Assembly: GCA_947561395.2 (NCBI GenBank) | Contig: OX387182.1 | Coordinates: 38,929,949 to 38,993,948, forward strand | DNA: 64,000 nucleotides | Direction: 5' to 3' | Origin: Buxus sempervirens | Lineage: Eukaryota > Streptophyta > Magnoliopsida > Buxales > Buxaceae | Shown: one piece after another, positions 1 through 11,110 of the stretch | Layout: every line of letters starts with the position of its first letter | Position numbering within the stretch: the first letter of the stretch is position 1 | Notes under the pieces: generated by a model | What the model was told of the DNA's origin: nothing | Seen by the model: the letters and a program-made list of their open reading frames with translations, nothing else | The model's database searches: none | Position numbers and translations under genes: made by a program

Positions 1-1499
1 ATTTTTAGTGGTTTTCTCCAATCTCATTGTTCAAAAACCTATCTAGGAGTTGAATTAAGATGCTAGAAATAGTTTCAAGTGATTATATCTTACTAAAATT
101 ATACTATCAATTATTGGACGAATTTATGGTGATTAAAGGTTAGGTTTAAGGTATTTGTTATTTGGATAGTTGCTATTTGGTATGCCTCAGTTCATGGATT
201 TGTGTATTTCAATTCTTTCATCTAATTACTACTAAAGGATAGCAAATTTCCAGTAGAGGAACCAAGGAGCTTTAGCAAATAATAATAAGAGAAGAACTTA
301 GAAAACTATCATCCAACCAAATAGAAGTAATGGAACATAACTCTTGCTGATCTCCAGTATTTTGGTAATCCATGTTTTACTACTGAATTTCATATGGTGG
401 TATTATTTAAATGTAGTTTTATCAAATTATATTGTGCTAGACAGAATTTATAAAAATGGTTTTACATGAGTAAATGCTTATACAAAATGGTTTGAATATT
501 GTTCTTTGGTTTAAAATTACATTTGAAGTTCCATGAGATATTGTCCTGGTCTTGAGTGACCCATGATAAAATTGATTTGTTTTAGAAATTGTGATACCAG
601 AGTTGATATATTTTGTTACCAAAGGTTGGTTTATGTGTTGAGTTATTTTGTTTTGGTCTAGCTTGTCCCAGATCCTAGACCAAGCTTAGTAATGTAATGA
701 GTTGGCTTTATTATGGTAATTGCATGGCCATGAGTGTTTCCATCACCAGGGTAGAACAGCCCGTGATCCTTGGTAGGCCGGGTTTTCAATGCCAAAACCC
801 GGAGTAGGCCGGCATTGAATGACAAAGTTCCTTGGTAGGGAGTCATTTCAAAGTTCCGCGTCTATGTTGACCGGACTGTGTTCTAGGAAGCTTGGATGTC
901 ACTCCAACATGTGAATTACACAATATAAGTGAACTTCATGGCATTGGCCACTTGTGTATGGGTTATCATTGCTGTTTGAACATTTGTACTACTCGATTAT
1001 TGAGAACTTGTGATTTCTGAATTTATGACAATTCTTATTGCTTACTCGTGATCGAATATTATTCGTGGCATATTTTAGAACTGATATAAATTGCTTTCTT
1101 CATGCATGTACTACTTGCTGGGATATTCGTATCTCATTATATTTGTTTTGTTTTGTTTTTCAGATACTCTCGATGAGGACCCATATGTTGGGGTAGAGCC
1201 AGCTGATTACTATAGGGTAGAGGATTACTACCTTCCTTAGAGATTAGTAGGTTTCATTTCTGGTTTTGAACTGTGAAAATTTTAATAGAACAATCTTAGT
1301 TGATATTCAGATTGGTTTAGAACTATTAACCTTCATGTTGATTAGATTTCCCACGCTTAATAAATGAATCTATAATTTCGCACTCTGATGTTTGTCCTAT
1401 GTTAATAAATGGAATTGATCTATGAAATGTGGGCCCATACCTAACCCTCCGTGAGACGTGTTATATCTTTATTGAACAACACGGATCTGAGGCGTTACA
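1..1499 (+). mobile_element. Right part of a gypsy (Tekay-like) LTR, family H, cut by window start
   Basis: The sequence ends in GGCGTTACA at 1499, after a block resembling the end of the family A LTR (CCGTGAGACGTGTTATATC, then ACACGGATC). Also shared with A in plus orientation: the run near 650-690 containing GGTCTAGCTTGTCC, a GTAGGCCGG-type minisatellite (about 760-870), the hairpin at 1119-1136 and the TTTTTCAG acceptor. The first 600 bases are diverged and assigned by continuity only. The left end lies outside the window, so solo LTR versus element end cannot be decided. Confidence 0.7.
1119..1240 (+). other. LTR hairpin, splice-acceptor motif and mini-ORF, family H copy
   Basis: Hairpin TGGGATA-TTCG-TATCTCA (1119-1136) has one G.U pair. 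It is followed by a T-rich tract ending TTTTTCAG at 1163. From 1164 a frame needing one upstream base runs to TAG at 1238-1240. Its residues (GVEPADYYRVEDYYLP at the end) align with the same frame in families A and G. Confidence 0.5.
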
Positions 1500-1807
1500 T
1501 ACCCCTAGAAATATAACTTTTTTTGTCTCCTTATTGTGAATGCACCATTAGGTCTTGTGTGTTTCCGACTTCGATTCTCTTTGTTTTACCGAAAAATTTT
1601 GTTGAAGTTTTTTACAAACATATATTTTAGGGGTTGATATAAAATGATAAGTTTGATAATAATTTAGCGTAATGTTTTAGCTATATTCATAGTTCTATCC
1701 ATGTATAGACTCAATGTAACGGAAGAAAAAGCATCTCCGAATTAGATCTATGAATGGTATACAGATTTTTTATTACAGTTTATTTGATTTTGGGACCTAT
1801 TTGGGAA
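1500..1807. other. AT-rich spacer, nothing recognised
   Basis: About 300 bases between the end of LTR H and the start of LTR B0. No ORF, RNA gene or repeat similarity to the rest of the window was noticed. It may be an older flank or a decayed element. Confidence 0.3.
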
Positions 1808-2688
1808 TGTAACGCCTCAAACCCGAGTCAGTGCAAAACGGCACCCATCCCGAACCCGGTTCGCTACTGTAACAACCAAAGTCCGGCTCAACAACCAAAC
1901 CCGAACTGTTACCACGAAGCTGGGGTCAGATACGAACTAAGATTCACAATAAATTTTAAAACTAATTAATTACATCAGAGTTATGGTGGAAAATAAAACA
2001 ATTCGTTGTTCCATTTAATCTATTCAATTTACAATAACATTTGTCTAATCAACATGTGACATTAATACCAATTGCAATTCTACCCATCGAATTAAAAACC
2101 CCATCTTCGCGATCTCTCCAAGCAACTTGAAAAATAGGGGAAAACAGAGTGAGATTTACATCTCAGCAAGTAGCAGGTGCATGCAATTAGAAACAGTCTA
2201 ATGTAAGCAAATAGTCATGAGGTATGCGATTAATCCATGATTAAGCGATGAACTCAAGTTATCGATGACAATTCCAAATAAAGCGATAAGACAAATAATC
2301 ATGCATAAATACCAACAATTAGATGTTATCGAGGTAAAACCAACAAAGGCGATAAAACACATGTCATTGCAAGACTCACAAAGATGATAAGTATTTGAGA
2401 TGACACCCAACTAAATGCTATACCACCATGCAGCTTAGGGGTAGTGTTACTAATGATACTCAAGCCCCATGCAGCGCAGCTTTAGACAAGAGTCATAGTC
2501 ATCAACTTATTGCGCACGAACTCAACAGAGTTGGCATGTACCACCAGCATGCAGCACCGGAATCAATACATGGAGGTGACCACTTATCCACATGTACAGG
2601 AAATCACTAGCGGCTCACCGGGGTGTCCCTCTAGACATAGGACCTTCCAGAGCAAACTAACTTGCAAGGGAAGTACGCTCACACATAG
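1808..2688 (-). mobile_element. LTR B0, first part (Tekay-like family B), split by solo LTR G
   Basis: It begins TGTAACGCCTCAAACCCGAG, like the B LTR starts at 43713, 47289 and 61658. It is colinear with them through the CATGCAGCGCAG, ATCAATACATG and ACATAGGACCTTC blocks. It breaks off at 2688 where G begins and resumes at 25771. CATAG is duplicated at 2684-2688 and 25766-25770. Confidence 0.8.
2150..2165 (-). other. LTR hairpin, diverged B0 copy
   Basis: Reads TGAGAT-TTAC-ATCTCA on the plus strand: a perfect 6-bp stem with a 4-nt loop, at the position of the TGAGATA-TTCG-TATCTCA hairpin in other families. A T-rich tract (TATTTTTCAAG on the minus strand) follows, but the canonical CAG acceptor is altered. 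Confidence 0.4.
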
Positions 2689-2993
2689 TGTAAAATCCCT
2701 AATTTTTATGAAAAAAAAATTATTAGTTTAGTATCTTAAATAAAAACTAATTGGTGGATTTTGCAAAAAAGGATACCATATGGGCTTAAATGAAGATCCG
2801 TGTGAATCATCTTGGAGAACTATTTATTTATTAAGGTAAGGAGAAAAAAACGTATGTAGTGTTAGTGTGAGATTTAAATTGGTTGCTGATGTGGAAATTT
2901 AGTGTGTAAAAATATAACAATTGCTGATGTAGGAGACTTGTGGTAGTGTGGCACAACAAGGGAAAGTGATTTAGGTCACTGTTGAGCGAAAAC

Positions 2994-3000
2994 TATAAAT
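2994..3000 (+). promoter_or_regulatory. Putative TATA box of LTR G
   Basis: TATAAAT in GC-richer surroundings, about 250 bases upstream of the GTGAGTAGCAC donor-like motif at 3246. The context is that of an LTR U3/R boundary. Inferred; no transcript evidence. Confidence 0.45.
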
Positions 3001-3245
3001 ACAAGTGAAAGAATTCGCTGGTTTTTGTTTTGAGGAACTGACAGCCAAAGAGGAAATCCCAGGGAGGAGAGCAGACTAGAAGCTAGGGTTTGGGAGCTAA
3101 GCTTGGAGTGTGTTCATAAGAACTGAGGAGCTCTTGGCAGCTGTGCTCAGATTTGAGAGCCGTCCTTTCGTTCATTGCTGGAAGCAGGAGATCAGAACTT
3201 ATTAGTGATTTGAAGAGGTTCCTAACGCAGCCTTGCTTCTATCAT

Positions 3246-3256
3246 GTGAGTAGCAC
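3246..3256 (+). other. Splice-donor-like motif of LTR G
   Basis: CAT then GTGAGTAGCAC matches the donor-like CAG then GTGAGTAGCAC of family A (38547). After removal of the nested element it pairs with the acceptor at 25437 in the same LTR. Confidence 0.45.
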
Positions 3257-4881
3257 ACATTCGTTTTGATTTAAATGGTTTAAAGTGGAGAATTTTGGAG
3301 TTAGGATAAGCATGCATCCGACCCTGTTTTTACTGTTTTTGTTGCCTATATCTGATCGTACATGGTATTTAGTTCAATAAATCCCAGAGCATATCAGGAG
3401 GGTAGTTAGCTGATTAAGGTTATGTTGATTATGAAATGGTAGATCAAATGCAAGGTAGTTCATGTCAGATTTGGAATTGTTTTTGCTGAAGTTGAGTTTT
3501 CGGTTGAAGGATAGGCATGACACGACCATGGTAAGTGTTATCTCTGTAATGGTTAAATTAAATCTGAATGTGTGTTTAAGGTCTGAGTAGAGGTTTAATA
3601 TTAGACTAGAAGTGATTCAAATGCAAGGTGTAAGTAGCATTTCCAATTTTAGTTTTGATTGAGTTAAATTGAATAAACAAATTGAATGTATGTTTGAGTT
3701 GCTGGAATTTTCTGTTAGAATGATGAGTGGTGGCTAAGTCTCTATGGAAAGATGTCTTGCATGAATTAGATTCAAGAATGTTCCTATAGATTATTTAGAT
3801 TTTGAGAAACATGCTGGAGATGGATTAACGAAAGAAGAATGGATCGGTTAAGGTGGAATTGCTACTACTGTAACTGATCTCCTTTATTTATGGTAGGGCG
3901 CCAAGTGTTGCTAACCTAACTGGGTTGGCGCCCAGCTTGTTTTTATCCTTTTGTGATTATTATTAAACCACAATTAGGGATCTGATTAGCTCGAAATCCT
4001 TCTAGTGAGTGGTACCATTAGATTCCAAGTTGGATGGTTTAGACAAAATTTTGGAAAGTTAACATAGATTGAGTAAACATTTTCTGCTGCACCTTTGTTT
4101 CAAAAATTCTTGGCGCTTATACTCAGATCAGTAGCAAATTCAATTCAATTTAATTCAGGTGTGTGTTTGCTGTTTTAATTGATATTTTGGAGTGTGTTGG
4201 AAAGGAAATATAGAAGAAAAATCGAATGAAACCATTTGGAATTGATTTCATGTTGCTGGTTGCAGAAAAATTCTAATGCAATGAGGATTTAGTGTGGCGC
4301 AGGGTACTATTCACTTGGCGCCCACTCCATTCACCTTCTTGAAGTAAAAGATTTCATAAAACTGAATTATAAAAGAATTGAATTAAAATACTGTTGAGAC
4401 CAGCAGATTTGGAAGTTGGCGCCCAATCAATCCTGGTTAGCTGGTGCGGCTATTTGGTTACACATGCACCTCTTGGTTTTAAATTTATAGAAGCTAATCT
4501 ATGGGTTTGATGTAGGGTTGGTGAGGGGTAGAACTAAAGTGGTCGTCCACTCATTATTGGATAGCCAAGTGCAGCTATTCCAACAGAAATGAGAATCTTT
4601 TGTTTAAACTCCTAAATTTTGTTGTAGAAGATTTAATGTAACGCCCCGGATCCGTGTTGTTCATTAAAGATATAACACGTCTCACGGAGGTTAGGCAAGG
4701 ATCGCTAATCAATTTATGATCGCTGGATAACCATACATCTATAACCTAACAGAGTGCACATTCCCATTTATGCAAAATTTCAACATTTAAACTGAACTGA
4801 AATCATATGGTTCATTCCCAATTACTTTAATACATCTCAATTAATTCAAGTTCTCAAATTCGGAACAGATAACCTACAAGT

Positions 4882-5001
4882 CTAAGGAAGGTAATAGTAG
4901 TCTTCCTCCCTATATGCCTCAGCAGGATCTACCCCAGTAATCGCCTCACCACGAGTATCTGAAAAAATAGAACAACAACATAGTGAGATACGAATATCTC
5001 A
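4882..5001 (-). other. LTR hairpin, acceptor and mini-ORF, A1 3' LTR copy
   Basis: On the minus strand: hairpin TGAGATA-TTCG-TATCTCA (4984-5001), then CTATTTTTTCAG ending at 4959, then a phase-constant frame to TAG at 4882-4884 ending EEDYYYLP. The paired donor motif CAG then GTGAGTAGCAC begins at 6518, giving a potential intron of 1560 bases. Confidence 0.55.
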
Positions 5002-5221
5002 GCGAGTAGCACATGCATGCAGAAATAGTTGAATCACATTTTAAAACTATGCATCGACAACACTACAATACGTTTAAACAGCCAACATCAATTTCCCAAG
5101 TTCAATTCAAACAAATCACATCTCAGTTAAATACAATAACGCATCGGTTGGTCAATGTCATGACTATCGTTTGGTTGATAAATTAAACATGCCAAGTAGA
5201 CACTCCACACCTCCATGTACA

Positions 5222-5345
5222 CAGTTCCAGCCTACTCAGGGTTTCGGATACTCTGAAATGACGGTCTACTCAGGGTTTCGTCATCCAATGCAGGCCTACT
5301 CCCCGGGTTTCTGCATTGACAACCAGGCCTACTCAGGGTTTCTGG
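5222..5345. repeat. LTR minisatellite, CCTACTCAGGGTTTC units
   Basis: Four degenerate units share CTACTC(AG/CC)GGGTTTC, with variable spacers of about 15-25 bases. One unit lies in an inverted repeat: CAATGCAG at about 5287 pairs with CTGCATTG downstream. The plus-strand A2 LTRs carry three units, so the array varies in copy number. Confidence 0.7.
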
Positions 5346-5954
5346 CTGCTCTACACCGGTCGTGGCAACACACAAGGCCATGCAATTCCAACAACCAACA
5401 ATAACATCACATTACTAAGCTTAAACATCTGGATCCAGGACAAGCTAGACCAAAACAGTAAACATCGTATAATCTCGATTTCAATATCAAAACAAAACAT
5501 TCATTTCCACATCATGTAAATTTCTCATCACAATTCATCACCTGTCCCTCTGGACCACGCAGTACCCCAAGTACATTCAGTACTTTCTCATTTCCATAAC
5601 ACAAGTCATATGAAAGTAAAACTCAATCCATTCATACCAAAGAAAATCATTCAATACGTATAAAGTTTCCAACAAGTGAAACCAGAAATACAAGAACTTC
5701 TCAATCAAAACAGTGTATAGAACAAGGAAAAGTAACTGGTAACTCTTACTAGTTCGGTGTCCGGCACAATACTCATAAGTAACCTAAACCTAACTTGAAA
5801 CTCATAAGATGTTCACAACATTTTCCTCTATTAATTTCATAGGCAAAATGGTTTTCCAGGTTCCTAACCAAGTGAATAGTGAAGTGGTTTAACCCCTAAG
5901 AAGTGCAATTACTCTTGGTCAAGTCAGAAATTCCATTTCGGTAAGCAAAATAGG

Positions 5955-6215
5955 TCTGCCGCTCACCTATTGAGGTGGGCGCGAGGTGAGCGCCGGTCGG
6001 CGGTGAAGAAAATGGGTAAAAACGACCTGCCGCTCACCCGACGCTAGGTGAGCGCGAGATGGGCGTGAGGTGGGCGTGAGGTGGGCGCGGGATTCGCGCG
6101 AGATGAGCGCCTTGTTTTCTACTTCGCGCGAGATGAGCGCGAGATCGGCGGTAAGTCATTTTTAACAGGGCGCCTACCTCCGAGGTGAACGCCGGTGAGC
6201 GCGAGGTGGGCGGAT
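5955..6215. repeat. CpG-dense short-repeat block in the A LTR
   Basis: Degenerate 8-12 base units such as GAGGTGGGCG, GAGATGAGCG and CGCGCGAGAT in an otherwise AT-rich LTR. The 5' LTR copy lacks 12 bases here, consistent with repeat slippage. The block lies inside the potential LTR intron. Confidence 0.75.
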
Positions 6216-6596
6216 ACCCCCTGTGATTTTTCATTCTCTGTTATTCCAAGATCTACAAGTCTGGCCGGTTGGTTTAGGTCTGTAAATGCTCCAATACACT
6301 CCTAATACTCCCAGAACACTTCCCAACCATATTTGAAATTAATCTAAACACTTTCATTTTCAATTAAAACTTCAATCCGGAGACTCGTTTCATGCAACTT
6401 TCCGAAAAACCAGCAAAACAGAAAACCTCATACTCTTACTAAATATTCAAAACATGCATCCGAATAAGCTTGAGAAAAACCCAAAACACAAACCCAGTGA
6501 TAAAACAGTGCTACTCACCTGTGCTTATTCCCGAACGAGAAAACCTCCGGCCGATCACTTCTCGGCCACGCGCGCGAATGAAAAAAAACTATCGAA

Positions 6597-6803
6597 CTAA
6601 ACTTCTCGAGCAGAGGGAAATAACCCAAGTAAAATCAGCTCCGAAATCCTTCTTCCAGCACTTGCGATAGATGGTTCTTCCCGAACGAAAGCCCTAGTCG
6701 CCCTCCAGCCGAAATCGCCAATGCTCCTTATGTCCAGAGTTAACGAAAATATTGCCGAAATTATGCTAAGCGCATTCTCATAAACCCGAACCCTACTTTC
6801 CAT
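6597..6803 (-). CDS. Small ORF in the exon-1 region of the A LTR
   Basis: A 68-residue frame starts MESRVRVYENALSIIS and ends FPSAREV. The same frame is open in the 5' LTR (23391-23597) and, extended to 89 residues, in the A2 3' LTR (38201-38470). It lies between the putative LTR promoter and the donor motif at 6518. No domain is recognised. It ends before the donor, so it would act as an upstream ORF on the leader rather than join the exon-2 frame. Conservation between these copies may simply reflect their recent common origin, so coding status is unproven. Confidence 0.25.
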   Translation of the reverse strand: MESRVRVYENALSIISAIFSLTLDIRSIGDFGWRATRAFVREEPSIASAGRRISELILLGLFPSAREV

Positions 6804-7103
6804 TTTCGTCTACTTACCTATTACATGCTCGCTCGAATACTCTCCCATTTCTTGATCCTATGCATGCTCGCCTACGGAAGACACTACCTGTTCAGCATCT
6901 ATTCGCGTTTAAAATCACATAACTACACCTTAAGAATACCAATGATAATAATACTATTTTTCGGAAAAATGGCTATATAACGACTGTACATATGAGTATG
7001 GGCTAAGCCCTCAAACCACAAAATAACCTGATAAACACAGTTTATACATCAGAATAAATAACTAAATAAATAAATAAATATTCACAAAATTCAGGGTCTT
7101 ACA

Positions 7104-7118
7104 TCCTCCCCTCCTACA
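7104..7118 (-). other. Polypurine tract of gypsy A1
   Basis: The minus strand reads TTGTAGGAGGGGAGGA directly before the LTR start TGTAAG. The A2 copy (37949-37962) is identical. It primes plus-strand DNA synthesis in this element class. Confidence 0.85.
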
Positions 7119-7143
7119 AGAAATTTCGTCCTCGAAATTTACC

Positions 7144-10063
7144 TCAAGAAAGAGCAAACAATTCCGGATACTTCTTCTTCATCTCTTCCTCACCTTCCCA
7201 AGTGCATTCTTCCACAGTATGATTCTGCCATAGCACTTTCACTAAGGGAACAACCTTGGTGCGAAGAATCTGCTCACGACGGTCTAGAATCTGAACTGGC
7301 CTCTCTTCGTATGTCAGATCTTCTCGGATCACTAAAGGTTCAGGATTTATCACGTGACTAGGATCCGCTATGTACTGCCGCAACATGGATACGTGGAATA
7401 CATCATGGACTCCTGCTAAATGGTTTGGCAAAGCTAGCTTATAAGCTACCGGGTTAATCACCTTCACAATCTCAAATGGCCCAATAAAACGTGGAGACAA
7501 CTTCCCTTTCTTCCCGAATCTCAGGATTCCTTTGGAAGGCGATATCTTCAAGAACACTTGGTCTCCCACTTCAAATTTCAGCTCACGTCGTCGGGTGTCT
7601 GAATAACTTTTCTGACGACTCTGTGCAGTCAACAACCGCTGTCTAATCAGTTTCACCTTTTCCATACTATCTTGTATAATCTCAGGCCCAAAGTACTGTT
7701 TCTCTCCTACCTCCACCCAACACACAGGAGATCTACAAATCCTGCCATAAAGTGCTTCGTAGGGTGCCATCTGTATACTAGCCTGATAGCTATTATTGTA
7801 AGCAAATTCGGCTAAGTGTAAATACTTACTCCAATTGCCACCCCAATCCAGGACACAACATCTCAACATGTCCTCTAGAGTCTGAATAGTTCTCTCAGAC
7901 TGGCCGTCGGTCTGTGGGTGGAAACTAGTACTGAAACTTAACTTAGTTCCCATGGCCTCCTGGAAACACTGCCAAAAATGCGAGGTAAACCGAGAATCCC
8001 TATCCGATACAATGGACACTGGAACCCCATGCAACCGGACTATCTCTCGAGTATACAGCTCTACCAATGATGCCAAAGTCTGTGTGGTCTGGTAAGGCAA
8101 AAAGTGAGCTGATTTTGTTAGCCTATCCACAATCACCCATACGCCGTTGTGATTCTTAGCTGTAGGCGGTAGCCCACTCACAAAATCCATCGATATATGT
8201 TCCCATTTCCACTCAGGAACCGGCAAAGGTCGCATCAAACCTGGAGGTCTCCTATGCTCTGCCTTTACCTGTTGACAAATGAGGCACTTGGCTACATACT
8301 CCGCAATGTCTTTCTTCATTCCTGACCACCAATATACTGATCTTAGGTTCTTGTACATCTTGGTGCTCCCAGGGTGAATTGCATATTTGGACCTGTGACT
8401 CTCGTCTAGGATCAATCCCTTGACTTCAGCATTATTTGGAACACAAGTCCGCCCTTGAAATCTCACCAATCCATCCCGAACATCAAAATCTTTCGTGGCC
8501 TCATCACCCTTCTCTACTAACCCCTTGATGCGTAATAAATCGGGATCTACCAACTGACCTTCCCGAATGCTCTGAATCAACTCTGGCTCTGCTTGAACTC
8601 GTGCCATAATCAATCCATGCCCATGAGTGCTGAACTCCCCAGGCCATTCTACAACAGTATCAACAAGAGTGCACTGACTAGCCATGAAAGCAGCTAGTGT
8701 GGCTACCTCATCTTGAGAAACAACTCTACGACTCAGTGCATCTGCTACCACATTAGCCTTGCCCGGGTGATAATGTAGTGTGAAATCATAATCTTTTAGA
8801 AGATCCATCCATCTCCTTTGCCTCATATTCAACTCTCTCTGGGAAAATATATATCTTAAGCTCTTGTGATCTGAGAATATCTCGAATTTGGCTCCCATCA
8901 AATAGTGCCTCCACAACTTAAGTGCAAACACGATCGCTGCCAACTCTAGATCGTGCGTAGGGTAATTCTTCTCATGAGTGCGTATCAACCTTGAAGCATA
9001 GGCTACCACATGTCTCTGCTGCATCAGAACACAGCCCAACCCTACTCGAGAAGCATCACAATAGATCGAAAATCCCTCACTCACTGATGGCACAATCAAG
9101 ACTGGAGCTGAAGACAGTTTACCTTTCAACTCCTGAAAACTGTTCTCACACTTCTCACTCCATTCAAACTTCACTGCCTTTTTAGTGAGATTGGATAGAG
9201 GTGCGACTACTCGTGAGAAATTCTCTATGAATCTCCTGTAATATCCAGCCATCCCCAAGAAGCTCCGAATCTCTGTCACAGATGAAGGTCTAGGCCATTC
9301 TGCAACAGCCTGCACTTTAGTGGGATCCACTGCTATACCATTTCCAGAAATCACGTGTCCCAAGAAACTCACCTCTCTCAACCAGAACTGACACTTGCTG
9401 AACTTGGCATACAATCTGTGCTCTCTCAATGTCTGCAATACAGTTCGGAGGTGCCTTACATGATCCTCTCTACTTCGAGAATACACTAGGATATCATCGA
9501 TGAACACAACTACAAAGCTGTCCAAGTGTGTGTGAAACACCCGATTCATCAGGTTCATGAAAACAGCTGGGGCATTAGTCAGTCCAAAAGGCATAACCCG
9601 AAACTCGTAGTGCCCATATCGAGTACGGAAAGCCGTCTTCTCTACATCCTCTGGGGCTACTCTCAACTGGTGGGATCCAGATCTCAGGTCGATCTTAGAA
9701 AACCAAGATGCTCCCCTCAACTGGTCGAACAAGTCATCAATCCGAGGCAATGGATACTTATTCTTGATAGTGACTTGATTCAACTGGCGGTAATCTATAC
9801 ACATCCTCATCATCCCGTCCTTCTTCTGGACAAACAGGACTGGTGCACCCCATGGTGATACACTGGGCCTAATAAAACCCTTTGCTTCCAATTCATCCAA
9901 CTGTTTCTTCATCTCATGATTTTCAGGTTGGGACATCCTGTATGGTGGTTTGGATACAGGTGCCGTGCCAGGTAAGAGTCGTATACTGAACTCAACCTCT
10001 CTAGGTGGTGGTAGTCCCGGTAGATCGTCTGGGAATATGTCATCAAACTCTGCTACTATAGGC
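7144..10063 (-). pseudogene. pol: Gypsy A1 pol: RT, RNase H, integrase, chromodomain; 5' end cut by Sirevirus
   Basis: The open frame runs to 10095, but its first 12 residues come from Sirevirus LTR sequence. True pol sequence begins at [15 protein letters not shown]. Numbering from the open frame: RT palm D136 (KIDLRSG) and FIDD at 198-201; RNase H D347, E384 and D409; integrase zinc-binding H567, H574, C604 and C607; DDE residues D637, D698 and E734 (35 residues between the last two). A chromodomain spans about 935-978 ([12 protein letters not shown] to EECTWE), which places the element in the Tekay/Del chromoviruses, whose chromodomain is thought to steer integration to heterochromatin. 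Catalytic residues are present, but S141 replaces the Tyr seen in A2 (SGYHQLR). Separated from gag-protease by a 10-kb insertion, it cannot be translated normally. Confidence 0.93.
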
Positions 10064-11096
10064 TGAAAGAGTAGAGGACTACTCTTAAGGTCCACGATCT
10101 ATAACAATTCAGAATTGAACAATGCGGAAACAGTACACAAGGAATTATACGAGGAAACCTGGATCCAGATCCAGGAAAAAACCTCGAGTCTATATGAGGC
10201 GACTAACCCTTCAAAATCCACTATTGAATGAAAAGACAATTACAAAGGAGTACATACTTAACCTTTACAATTTGATTCACTCAACAGCAATCCACAGTTC
10301 GAATCCACGAACTGCAACACAGCTTGAATCCACAAGCTGCAGAACACGATCAGTCCAGATCGTAAACAATCACTTACCAGTGATCCACAGTTCGAATCCA
10401 CGAACTGCAACACAGCTTGAATCCACAAGCTGCAGGACACGATCAATCCAGATCGCAGCAATCCTCTCAAAATCCACTGAGACGATCCAATGCAGTAGGA
10501 ATCCACCTACGCATCAATCAAGGCCAATCACCAGTCCAGGCGATCACACGATCAGATGAAGTTCCGAATTGAAGAAGAATCCACTGTCTTCAATTCCAGG
10601 CGATCTATCTCAGATCTCCCCCTCACTCGATCGCCGACTTTCTAAAGAAGATTTGATCGAATCTCAAACACCTCAAGATTCGAAAAACAAATGATCCAAA
10701 GGAAAAGTCACATTAAAAATTACAACCCGTCTATTTAAAGAATAAAACACAGATCGCGTCGAGCGCTGGTAGCGTCGTGAAGCGATCGAAGTAGACGGCT
10801 GGTAGCGAACTCATGTCCCGCTCAGAGTGAGTTGAATCTGTTAAACGCGCGCTGCTAGCGAGCTGCTAGCGGGAGAGTACGCGGCAGGTGCACGATCCTT
10901 GCTTTCGACACACGAATTCCCTTATGTGCTGCCAGCGGGGTGGCAGCGGTGTGGTAGCAGTGTGGTGGCACCAACTTCTTCTTCTTTACTGAATTTACTG
11001 AATTTTCATTGTTTAATCTGCACATCTTGAAGCTTCATTAGAAACATAATTTGTCAATCATTTGCCATAACAGGAGTGTGAGTTTTCACACTTACA
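10064..11096 (-). repeat. 3' LTR of the Sirevirus
   Basis: 1033 bases. It contains a hairpin array with a constant loop (10295-10510), a TATA-like TTTAAATAG on the minus strand (about 10732-10739) and a CpG-rich block with repeated CTGGTAGCG, GCTGCTAGCG and GCTGCCAGCG units (10750-10955). Confidence 0.95.
10295..10510. repeat. Array of hairpins with invariant AATCCA loop
   Basis: Seven short inverted repeats in 216 bases: 10295-10314 (CAGTTCG stem), 10320-10339 (CAGCTTG), 10347-10362 (CGATC, loop AGTCCA), 10388-10407 (CAGTTCG), 10413-10432 (CAGCTTG), 10440-10455 (CGATC) and 10495-10510 (GTAGG). All others have loop AATCCA. An eighth, 10465-10482, has loop AAATCCAC here but becomes a 6-bp stem with loop AATCCA in the solo LTR copy near 54780. 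A further CACT-TACC-AGTG hairpin sits at 10371-10382. In element sense the loop reads TGGATT. Confidence 0.85.
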
Positions 11097-11110
11097 ATCT
11101 CCCCCTTGGC
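11097..11110 (-). other. Polypurine tract of the Sirevirus
   Basis: The minus strand reads GCCAAGGGGGAGAT directly before the 3' LTR start TGTAAGTG. This is the usual copia purine-tract position. Confidence 0.85.

Larger units (their letters stand above)
2689..4636 (+). mobile_element. Solo LTR G, left part
   Basis: G starts TGTAAAATCCC at 2689 and ends GGGGCATTACA at 25765, with CATAG target duplications on both sides. Removing gypsy A1 leaves about 3.8 kb of LTR with no PBS, PPT or coding region, so it is a solo LTR. This part holds the promoter region, a GTGAGTAGCAC splice-donor-like site at 3246 and several GGCGCC-containing CpG blocks (3895-4440). Confidence 0.85.
4637..7103 (-). repeat. 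3' LTR of gypsy A1 (family A)
   Basis: It begins TGTAACGCCCCGG and ends GGGTCTTACA. Contents include the mini-ORF and acceptor (4882-4960), hairpin (4984-5001), a minisatellite around CCTACTCAGGGTTTC (5222-5345), a CpG-dense repeat block (5955-6215), a small reading frame (6597-6803) and a splice-donor motif (6518). Reading direction is minus. Confidence 0.95.

Noticed and set aside
5171..5519. ORFs beginning MVDKLNMPSRHSTPPC and overlapping frames in several LTRs (5171, 21976, 30543, 32246, 39538)
   Set aside because: They read through the LTR minisatellite antisense to the element, change length with repeat number, and match no known protein. Repetition reflects LTR copies rather than a conserved gene.
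9526..9858. ORFs antisense to gypsy pol (9526, 8991, 35229, 35881 and similar)
   Set aside because: Shadow frames of the strongly conserved RT and RNase H coding sequence.
10122..10559. 145-residue ORF across the Sirevirus LTR (also at 19160 and 54508) with repeated SSNPRTATQLESTSCRTRS
   Set aside because: It runs antisense to the element through the hairpin array; the peptide repeat is a by-product of the AATCCA-loop hairpins.
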